A model generated the notes under the pieces. The model was not told the DNA's origin. It made no database searches and saw nothing but the letters and a program-made list of their open reading frames with translations. This document shows positions 25,646 through 32,825 of a stretch of DNA of 32,825 nucleotides, piece by piece (positions within the stretch are counted from its first letter, which is position 1; each line of letters opens with the position of its first letter). Source of the DNA: Mycobacterium sp. 1164985.4 (GTDB lineage Bacteria > Actinomycetota > Actinomycetes > Mycobacteriales > Mycobacteriaceae); the NCBI RefSeq assembly GCF_001668575.1, contig NZ_LZMD01000037.1, positions 1 through 32,825 on the forward strand, in the 5' to 3' direction. The position numbers were made by a program, and so were the translations under genes.

Positions 25646-27279
25646 CGATCTCCGCGGATGAGATCCAGGGCGCAATCGAGGAGTATGTCGCCGGCTTCGA
25701 GGCGGAAACCGAGCGCGAAGAGATCGGCACCGTCGTCGACGCGGGCGACGGTATCGCTCACGTCGAGGGTCTCCCGTCGGTCATGACCCAGGAGCTGCTG
25801 GAGTTCCCCGGCGGCGTGCTGGGCGTTGCGCTGAACCTCGACGAGCACAGCATCGGCGCCGTCATCCTCGGCGACTTCGAGAAGATCGAAGAGGGCCAGC
25901 AGGTCAAGCGCACCGGCGAGGTCCTCTCTGTGCCTGTGGGCGACGCATTTCTCGGCCGCGTGGTAAATCCGCTGGGCCAGCCGATCGACGGCCGCGGCGA
26001 GATCGAGACGACCGAGCGTCGCGCCCTCGAGCTCCAGGCGCCGTCGGTTGTGCAGCGCCAGGGCGTGAGCGAGCCGCTGCAGACCGGCATCAAGGCCATC
26101 GACTCACAGACCCCTATCGGACGCGGACAGCGTCAGCTGATCATCGGCGACCGCAAGACCGGTAAGACCGCGGTGTGTGTGGACACGATCCTCAACCAGC
26201 GACAGAACTGGGAGACCGGCGACCCCGACCAGCAGGTCCGCTGCGTGTACGTGGCGATCGGCCAGAAGGGCACCACGATCGCCAGCGTGCGCCAGACCCT
26301 CGAAGACGGTGGCGCGATGGATTACACGACGATCGTCGCCGCACCGGCCTCAGATTCGGCTGGCTTCAAATGGCTTGCGCCGTACACCGGCTCGTCGATC
26401 GCCCAGCACTGGATGTACGACGGCAAGCACGTGCTGATCGTCTTCGACGACCTGACGAAGCAGGCCGAGGCGTACCGCGCGATCTCGCTGCTGCTGCGTC
26501 GCCCGCCGGGCCGCGAGGCGTACCCGGGTGACGTGTTCTACCTGCACTCCCGCCTGCTGGAGCGTTGCGCGAAGCTCTCCGACGAGCTCGGTGGCGGCTC
26601 GCTGACCGGTCTGCCGGTCATCGAGACCAAGGCCAACGACATCTCGGCGTACATCCCGACCAACGTCATCTCGATCACCGACGGCCAGTGCTTCCTGGAA
26701 ACCGACCTCTTCAACCAGGGTGTGCGGCCGGCGATCAACGTCGGTGTCTCGGTGTCGCGTGTCGGTGGCGCCGCGCAGATCAAGGCGATGAAAGAGGTGG
26801 CCGGGTCGCTGCGTCTGGACCTGTCGCAGTACCGCGAGCTCGAGTCGTTCGCGGCGTTCGCCTCCGACCTGGACGAGACGTCGAAGGCGCAGCTGGACCG
26901 CGGTGCACGGCTCGTCGAGCTGCTCAAGCAACCGCAGAGCAGCCCGATGCCCGTCGAGGAACAGGTCGTCGCGATCTTCCTGGGCACCAGGGGTCACCTG
27001 GATTCGGTACCCGTCGAAGACGTTCAGAAGTTCGAGCGTGAATTCCTCGACCACGTGAAGGGGTCGCAGGAGGGCATCCTCAAGGAGATCCGCGAGAGCA
27101 AGAAGCTCTCCGAGGAGCTCGAGGAGAAGCTCGAGAAGGTCGTCAACGACTTCAAGAAGGGCTTCGCCACCACCGACGGCAGCTCGGTCGTGCCCGACGA
27201 GCATGTCGAGGCGATGGACGAGGAAGACGTCGAAAAGGAATCGGTGAAGGTCCGCAAGCCCGCACCGAAGAAGAAGTAA
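25633..27279 (+). CDS. atpA: ATP synthase F1 subunit alpha
   Basis: The non-catalytic nucleotide-binding subunit, 548 residues. ATG 25633 has the ribosome-binding site AGAGGAGAAG. Residues 28-95 form the beta-barrel. Walker A is GDRKTGKT at 172-179, and the signature [14 protein letters not shown] near the middle is the family pattern. The C-terminus extends about 35 residues beyond most bacterial alpha subunits and ends in the Lys-rich [11 protein letters not shown]. In mycobacteria this extension suppresses ATP hydrolysis, which helps prevent waste of ATP when oxygen is low. The rest is standard for a subunit of the alpha3beta3 hexamer. Confidence 0.98.
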   Translation: MAELTISADEIQGAIEEYVAGFEAETEREEIGTVVDAGDGIAHVEGLPSVMTQELLEFPGGVLGVALNLDEHSIGAVILGDFEKIEEGQQVKRTGEVLSVPVGDAFLGRVVNPLGQPIDGRGEIETTERRALELQAPSVVQRQGVSEPLQTGIKAIDSQTPIGRGQRQLIIGDRKTGKTAVCVDTILNQRQNWETGDPDQQVRCVYVAIGQKGTTIASVRQTLEDGGAMDYTTIVAAPASDSAGFKWLAPYTGSSIAQHWMYDGKHVLIVFDDLTKQAEAYRAISLLLRRPPGREAYPGDVFYLHSRLLERCAKLSDELGGGSLTGLPVIETKANDISAYIPTNVISITDGQCFLETDLFNQGVRPAINVGVSVSRVGGAAQIKAMKEVAGSLRLDLSQYRELESFAAFASDLDETSKAQLDRGARLVELLKQPQSSPMPVEEQVVAIFLGTRGHLDSVPVEDVQKFEREFLDHVKGSQEGILKEIRESKKLSEELEEKLEKVVNDFKKGFATTDGSSVVPDEHVEAMDEEDVEKESVKVRKPAPKKK

Positions 27280-27292
27280 GGCCTGAACACAG

Positions 27293-28219
27293 ATGGCTGC
27301 CACACTGCGCGAATTGCGCGGCCGCATCCGCTCCGCGGGCTCGATCAAGAAGATCACCAAAGCCCAGGAGCTGATCGCGACGTCGCGAATCGCCAAGGCG
27401 CAGGCCCGAGTCGAGGCGGCTCGGCCCTACGATCGCGAGATCACGAACATGCTCACCGAACTCGCGAGCGCGAGCGCGCTGGATCATCCGCTGCTCGTCG
27501 CGCGTGAGAACCCTCGGCGCGCCGGCGTGTTGGTGGTGTCGTCGGACCGAGGCCTTGCCGGCGCGTACAACGCGAACATCTTCCGCAGGTCCGAGGAGCT
27601 GTTCTCGCTGCTGCGCTCCGAGGGCAAGGAGCCGGTCCTGTACGTGGTGGGCCGAAAAGCCCTCGGGTACTACAGCTTCCGCAACTGGGACATCCAGAAG
27701 TCGTGGACCGGTTTCTCCGAGCGGCCCGACTACGAGAACGCCCAGGAGATCGCGACGACGTTGGTCGACGCGTTCACCGCGGGCATGGATGACGAAGGTG
27801 ACGATCCCGGCGCGGACAACATCCTCGGCGTCGACGAACTGCACATCGTCTTCACCGAATTCAAGTCGATGCTGTCTCAGACGGCGATCGCACGTCGGAT
27901 CGCCCCGATGGTGGTGGAGTACAGCGAGGAGGACACCGGTCCGCGTACGCTCTTCTCCTTCGAGCCGGATGCCGAGACGCTCTTCGGCGCGCTGTTGCCC
28001 CGGTACATCTCCACCCGCATCTTCGCCGCGCTGCTCGAGGCGGCGGCGTCGGAGTCGGCTTCTCGCCGACGCGCCATGAAGTCGGCGACCGACAACGCCG
28101 ACGACCTCATCAAGGATCTGACCCTGATGGCCAACCGCGAGCGGCAATCTCAGATCACCCAGGAAATCAGCGAAATCGTCGGTGGCGCGAACGCGCTTGC
28201 GGACGCCGCCAAGAAGTAG
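27293..28219 (+). CDS. atpG: ATP synthase F1 subunit gamma
   Basis: The central rotor shaft, 308 residues. N-terminal [20 protein letters not shown] and C-terminal [20 protein letters not shown] form the coiled coil that turns inside the head. Residues about 164-178 ([15 protein letters not shown]) are an extra polar loop found in mycobacterial gamma subunits and reported to affect catalysis and coupling. The Ser-Asp-Arg-Gly-Leu-Ala-Gly motif is at 84-90. The gap after atpA is 13 bases, with no strong ribosome-binding site. Confidence 0.97.
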   Translation: MAATLRELRGRIRSAGSIKKITKAQELIATSRIAKAQARVEAARPYDREITNMLTELASASALDHPLLVARENPRRAGVLVVSSDRGLAGAYNANIFRRSEELFSLLRSEGKEPVLYVVGRKALGYYSFRNWDIQKSWTGFSERPDYENAQEIATTLVDAFTAGMDDEGDDPGADNILGVDELHIVFTEFKSMLSQTAIARRIAPMVVEYSEEDTGPRTLFSFEPDAETLFGALLPRYISTRIFAALLEAAASESASRRRAMKSATDNADDLIKDLTLMANRERQSQITQEISEIVGGANALADAAKK

Positions 28220-29749
<1,530 letters not shown>

Positions 29750-29751
29750 CG

Positions 29752-30117
29752 ATGGCGGAATTAGACGTCGACATTGTCGCCGTCGAGCGGGAAGTCTGGT
29801 CGGGTAAGGCGACGTTCGTCTTCACCCGCACCACCGCGGGTGAGATCGGCATCCTTCCCCGCCACATCCCGTTGGTCGCTCAGCTCGTCGACGACGCGAT
29901 GGTGCGCGTCGAGCGAGAGGGCGAGGATGACCTGCGTATCGCGGTCGACGGCGGATTCATGTCGGTCACCGACGAAAGCGTGATCATCCTTGCGGAGTCC
30001 GCCGAACTCGAATCGGAGATCAACGCCGACCGAGCGCGTCAGGACTCCGAGTCCGACGATCCCGCAGTAGCCGCAAAGGGTCGGGCGAGGCTTCGCGCCC
30101 TAGGCCAGATCGACTAG
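29752..30117 (+). CDS. atpC: ATP synthase F1 subunit epsilon
   Basis: A 121-residue central-stalk subunit. The N-terminal beta sandwich (residues 1-85: [38 protein letters not shown] and [18 protein letters not shown]) binds gamma and the c-ring. The C-terminal helical part is short compared with E. coli (139 residues), as usual in mycobacteria. The end ([13 protein letters not shown]) keeps the basic/hydrophobic pattern. It completes the eight structural genes of the operon, a-c-b-b'delta-alpha-gamma-beta-epsilon, with no gene missing. Confidence 0.96.
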   Translation: MAELDVDIVAVEREVWSGKATFVFTRTTAGEIGILPRHIPLVAQLVDDAMVRVEREGEDDLRIAVDGGFMSVTDESVIILAESAELESEINADRARQDSESDDPAVAAKGRARLRALGQID

Positions 30118-30156
30118 CGGTCGGCACCTGGGCGAGCGGAGCGACGGGATAGACAG

Positions 30157-30603
30157 GTGAGCGCGCTCATGTTCATCATGGTCGCGCTGATCTGCGTGCT
30201 GCTCGTCGTCGTCGTCGCGCTGTCTTACCGGCTGTGGAAGCTGCGCCAGGTAGGCGGCACCGCGGCGATCCTGCGCGATGTGCCGGCCGTCGGCGGGCAC
30301 GGCTGGCGCCACGGTGTAATGCGTTACCGCGGCGGCGAAGCCGGGTTCTACCGGTTGTCGAGCCTGCGCTGGTGGCCGGATCGTCGGCTGAGCCGTCGCG
30401 GCCTGGAGATCGTGTCGCGGCGGGGACCGCGGGGCGACGAATTCGACATCATGACGGACGAGATCGTGGTGCTCGAACTTCGCGACACCAGCCCCGAACG
30501 GCGACGCGGCTATGAGATCGCGTTGGATCGTGGTGCCCTGACAGCGTTTTTGTCCTGGTTGGAGTCACGACCGTCGCCTCGGGCGCGACGCCGGACCTTT
30601 TAA
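30157..30603 (+). CDS. DUF2550 membrane-anchored protein (Rv1312-like)
   Basis: A 148-residue protein with one N-terminal membrane helix (residues about 3-24, MFIMVALICVLLVVVVALSY) and a soluble, Arg-rich domain (HGVMRYRGGEAGFYRLSSL, RRLSRRGLEIVSRRGPR). It follows atpC by 39 bases on the same strand, a conserved arrangement in mycobacteria. It has no known enzyme motif, and function is unknown. GTG 30157 was chosen because the helix starts right after it; an ATG three codons later is possible. Its stop overlaps that of the opposite adenosyltransferase gene in a shared TTAA. Confidence 0.87.
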   Translation: MSALMFIMVALICVLLVVVVALSYRLWKLRQVGGTAAILRDVPAVGGHGWRHGVMRYRGGEAGFYRLSSLRWWPDRRLSRRGLEIVSRRGPRGDEFDIMTDEIVVLELRDTSPERRRGYEIALDRGALTAFLSWLESRPSPRARRRTF

Positions 30604-31178
30604 TCCGTTGCCGGACCGCCGGGTTGCCACAGCACATCACCGTCGGGATTGGCCACACGCGACAGGATGAACAGCAGATCCGACAGCCTGTTCAGGTATT
30701 TCGCGGGCAGCACGCTGATGGCGTCACCGTGCGCGTCCACCGCGGCCCACGCGGACCTCTCGGCGCGGCGCGCGACCGTGCGAGCCACGTGCAGGAGCGC
30801 CGAGAGGGGAGTACCGCCCGGCAGCACAAACGAATTCAGGGCCGGCAGCGACTCGTTGAACTCGTCGCACCAGGATTCGAGTCGGTCGATGTAGCTTTGG
30901 GTGATCCGCAGCGGTGGGTGTTCGGGGTTCTCGACCACCGGAGTCGACAGGTCAGCCCCCGCGTCGAAGAGGTCGTTCTGAATCTGCTTGAGCACCTTCG
31001 ACATTTGCTCGCCGGGGTTTCCCAGGGCAATGGCGACGCCGATTGCGGCGTTGATTTCGTCGCAGTCGGCGTATGCCACTAGGCGGGCGTCGTTCTTGGA
31101 CACCCTGCTGAAATCGCTGAGCCCCGTGGTGCCGTCATCGCCCGTTCGCGTGTAAATCCGGGTGAGATGGACCGCCAT
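30600..31178 (-). CDS. Cob(I)alamin adenosyltransferase (PduO type)
   Basis: It transfers the adenosyl group of ATP to cob(I)alamin to make coenzyme B12. The 192 residues begin with the ATP-binding motif RIYTRTGDDGTTGL (residues 7-20), followed by YADCDEINAAIG, and a five-helix bundle with the late RTVARRAERSAWA motif. This is the trimeric PduO-type enzyme, although mycobacterial annotation sometimes calls it cobO-like (Rv1314c). ATG 31178 fits the family start; longer upstream readings cross the murA promoter. A TACGGT box six bases upstream suggests a leaderless mRNA. In M. tuberculosis, from memory, an IS-type gene separates it from Rv1312; here they touch. Confidence 0.93.
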   Translation of the reverse strand: MAVHLTRIYTRTGDDGTTGLSDFSRVSKNDARLVAYADCDEINAAIGVAIALGNPGEQMSKVLKQIQNDLFDAGADLSTPVVENPEHPPLRITQSYIDRLESWCDEFNESLPALNSFVLPGGTPLSALLHVARTVARRAERSAWAAVDAHGDAISVLPAKYLNRLSDLLFILSRVANPDGDVLWQPGGPATD

Positions 31179-31184
31179 GGTCAA

Positions 31185-31190
31185 ACCGTA
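31185..31190 (-). promoter_or_regulatory. Candidate -10 box of the adenosyltransferase gene
   Basis: On the minus strand this reads TACGGT and ends 6 bases before the ATG at 31178. It predicts a transcript starting at the start codon. No clear -35 box or ribosome-binding site is visible. Confidence 0.4.
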
Positions 31191-31212
31191 CCGGAACCAG
31201 TAGCCAAGGAAA

Positions 31213-31241
31213 CTGACACGGCTCGCGACGCTGTTTACACT
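31213..31241 (+). promoter_or_regulatory. murA promoter predicting a leaderless transcript
   Basis: CTGACA at 31213-31218 and TACACT at 31236-31241 are separated by 17 bases, a close match to the housekeeping promoter pattern. The expected start is 31248-31249, the first base of the murA GTG codon. No ribosome-binding site fits in between. Confidence 0.65.
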
Positions 31242-31248
31242 AACCCGC

Positions 31249-32502
31249 GTGAGCGAGCGATTCGTGGTGACCGGCGGAAACCGGTTATCTGGCGAAGTTG
31301 CCGTCGGGGGGGCCAAGAACAGCGTTTTGAAGCTGATGGCTGCGACGTTGCTGGCCGAAGGCACCAGCACGATCACCAATTGTCCGGACATCCTCGACGT
31401 ACCCCTGATGGCCGAGGTGCTGCGCGGTCTGGGTGCCACCGTCGAATTGAACGGCGACGTCGTGCGGATCACTTCGCCCGACGAACCCAAGTACGACGCC
31501 GACTTTGCCGCGGTCCGCCAGTTCCGCGCGTCGGTGTGCGTGTTGGGACCGCTCGTCGGGCGTTGTAAGCGGGCCAAGGTGGCGCTGCCGGGTGGCGACG
31601 CGATCGGATCGCGGCCGTTGGACATGCATCAGGCCGGCCTGCGGCAGCTGGGGGCCAGGTGCAACATCGAGCACGGCTGCGTGGTCGCGGAGGCGGATCA
31701 CCTTCGCGGCGCGGAGATCCAGCTCGAGTTCCCGTCCGTCGGGGCGACGGAGAACATCCTGATGGCGGCCGTCGTCGCCGAGGGCGTCACCACCATCCAC
31801 AATGCCGCGCGCGAACCCGACGTGGTCGATCTCTGCGCGATGCTCAACCAGATGGGCGCGCAGATCTCCGGCGCGGGCACCTCGACGATGACGATCACCG
31901 GCGTCGACCGGCTCTATCCCACCGAGCACAGGGTGATCGGCGACCGCATTGTGGCCGCGACGTGGGGGATCGCCGCGGCGATGACGCACGGCGACATCTC
32001 GGTGACGGGCGTGGACCCGCAGCACCTGCAGTTGGTGCTGCACAAGCTGCACGACGCCGGCGCCACCGTCACGCAGTCCGACGACGGGTTCCGCGTCGTC
32101 CAGTACGAGCGCCCGAAGGCGGTGAACGTCGCGACGCTCCCGTTTCCCGGATTCCCGACGGACCTGCAGCCGATGGCGATCGCGCTGGCGTCGATAGCCG
32201 ACGGCACGTCGATGATCACCGAGAACGTGTTCGAGGCCCGATTCCGGTTCGTCGAGGAGATGGTCCGCCTCGGCGCCGACGCCAGGACGGATGGCCACCA
32301 CGCGGTGATCCGGGGGATCCCGCAGCTCTCCAGTGCGCCGGTCTGGTCCTCGGACATTCGAGCCGGCGCCGGGCTGGTGCTGGCCGGTCTTGTGGCAGAT
32401 GGCGACACCGAGGTTCACGACGTCTTCCACATCGACCGGGGCTATCCGTTGTTCGTCGAGAACCTCAAGAGCCTTGGCGCAGAAATCGAGCGAGTCGCGT
32501 GA
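31249..32502 (+). CDS. murA: UDP-N-acetylglucosamine 1-carboxyvinyltransferase
   Basis: It adds enolpyruvate from PEP to UDP-GlcNAc, the first committed step of peptidoglycan synthesis, in the cytoplasm. The 417 residues have the normal length and both alpha/beta domains. The UDP-GlcNAc region begins [20 protein letters not shown]. The active-site loop is [15 protein letters not shown], with Asp117 in place of the Cys115 of E. coli. This natural change, typical of mycobacteria, prevents covalent attack by fosfomycin and gives intrinsic resistance. The end has [17 protein letters not shown] and the C-terminal IERVA. GTG 31249 has a promoter just upstream and no ribosome-binding site. The rRNA operon promoters follow, as in other mycobacteria. 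Confidence 0.97.
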   Translation: MSERFVVTGGNRLSGEVAVGGAKNSVLKLMAATLLAEGTSTITNCPDILDVPLMAEVLRGLGATVELNGDVVRITSPDEPKYDADFAAVRQFRASVCVLGPLVGRCKRAKVALPGGDAIGSRPLDMHQAGLRQLGARCNIEHGCVVAEADHLRGAEIQLEFPSVGATENILMAAVVAEGVTTIHNAAREPDVVDLCAMLNQMGAQISGAGTSTMTITGVDRLYPTEHRVIGDRIVAATWGIAAAMTHGDISVTGVDPQHLQLVLHKLHDAGATVTQSDDGFRVVQYERPKAVNVATLPFPGFPTDLQPMAIALASIADGTSMITENVFEARFRFVEEMVRLGADARTDGHHAVIRGIPQLSSAPVWSSDIRAGAGLVLAGLVADGDTEVHDVFHIDRGYPLFVENLKSLGAEIERVA

Positions 32503-32554
32503 TTCGACCGGTTCCGGGCCCGCCGCAGGGTCTGCCGCCGTACCTAACCCCCTT

Positions 32555-32583
32555 TTGGGGATTCCGCGGGGCTGGCGTATCCT
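32555..32583 (+). promoter_or_regulatory. Candidate upstream rRNA promoter
   Basis: TTGGGG at 32555-32560 and TATCCT at 32578-32583 are 17 bases apart. It lies 49 bases upstream of the conserved promoter and would be an additional rRNA promoter of the sort known for fast growers. The -35 overlaps a CCCCTTTTGGGG palindrome at 32549-32560 that might instead help end murA transcripts. Confidence 0.4.
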
Positions 32584-32631
32584 CTTGTGAGAAGCCCACG
32601 GCCCCAGGCCAATCGGACTGGAGGACGGGGT

Positions 32632-32661
32632 TTGACGTCTCTGTCCAGATCGGTATAGACT
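32632..32661 (+). promoter_or_regulatory. Conserved rRNA operon promoter
   Basis: TTGACG at 32632-32637 and TAGACT at 32656-32661 are separated by 18 bases, and are followed by GGCAGGGTTGCCCC. This is the conserved mycobacterial rrn promoter sequence (TAGACTGGCAGGGTTGCCCC in M. tuberculosis, from memory). The expected start is near 32668. GC-rich bases just after the -10 fit stringent and growth-rate control. Confidence 0.85.
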
Positions 32662-32667
32662 GGCAGG

Positions 32668-32825
32668 GTTGCCCCAAAAGCGGGTGTGTTGTTTGAGAAC
32701 TCAATAGTGTGTTTGGTGGTTTTTGTTTGTTGTTTTTTGTCTGCCCTTTTTTTCCCGTTTAGGGGTGGATGTTTTTTGATGCCAGTTTTTGGTGTCTTTG
32801 GTTATGGTCGAATTTTTTCGGACAG
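32668..32825 (+). ncRNA. Leader of the 16S rRNA precursor (partial)
   Basis: A T-rich stretch downstream of the rrn promoter. It contains GTTTGAGAACTCAATAGTG (32691-32709), the conserved box A-like antitermination region of mycobacterial rrn leaders, followed by long T-runs. The mature 16S gene is not reached. The whole gap 32503-32825 holds only promoters and this leader, with no gene. Confidence 0.75.

Overview
The window is high-GC, single-organism chromosomal DNA from a mycobacterium, most likely a fast-growing Mycolicibacterium-type species. The evidence is the gene order argS-lysA-hom-thrC-thrB-rho-rpmE-prfA-prmC-sua5-wecA-atpIBEF(FH)AGDC-DUF2550, then a cobalamin adenosyltransferase, murA and the 16S rRNA leader, which is the mycobacterial core order. 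Family hallmarks agree: a fused b'-delta ATP synthase subunit, a charged C-terminal extension on AtpA, an extra gamma-subunit loop, Asp117 in MurA, and a long disordered insertion in Rho. More than one candidate promoter lies between murA and the rRNA leader, which fits a fast grower, but the species cannot be named from this sequence.

Positions 1-6600 are accessory. They hold a 5'-truncated nitronate monooxygenase, a VOC-fold protein divergent from an F420-type LLM oxidoreductase, a tiny secreted His/Pro/Trp repeat protein, a SnoaL-like protein, a short-chain dehydrogenase, a small exported mycobacterial protein in a locally AT-rich patch, and a 601-residue fusion of a cytochrome-b-like membrane domain to a molybdopterin oxidoreductase domain. 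A tRNA-Arg(CCG) gene on the minus strand closes this part.

Positions 6601-13023 form one compact biosynthetic operon: arginyl-tRNA synthetase, then diaminopimelate decarboxylase (lysine), homoserine dehydrogenase, threonine synthase and homoserine kinase (threonine). Genes overlap by 4 bases or sit a few bases apart. Rho follows after a 283-bp leader carrying two candidate upstream ORFs, the second of which ends inside the rho start codon. A TetR regulator and a divergent acyl-CoA ligase (15280-17558) interrupt the core order.

Positions 17727-21896 hold a translation and envelope module: L31, release factor 1, the methyltransferase that modifies release factors, the threonylcarbamoyl-AMP synthase used for tRNA modification, and the WecA-type transferase that starts arabinogalactan linker synthesis. 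Positions 22133-30117 encode the complete F1Fo ATP synthase in one operon. Membrane parts (a, c, b, b'-delta) come first and catalytic parts (alpha, gamma, beta, epsilon) follow. DUF2550 follows and converges exactly on the adenosyltransferase, sharing a TTAA at the stops. A 70-bp divergent promoter region then leads to murA and the rRNA promoters and leader; the 16S gene itself lies beyond the window.

No CRISPR array, insertion sequence, prophage or obvious undescribed multigene system was seen. The most unusual items are the rho upstream ORFs, the cytochrome-Moco fusion with a predicted cytoplasmic catalytic domain, the secreted repeat protein whose DNA repeats differ only at synonymous sites, and a set of genes whose -10 boxes predict leaderless mRNAs.
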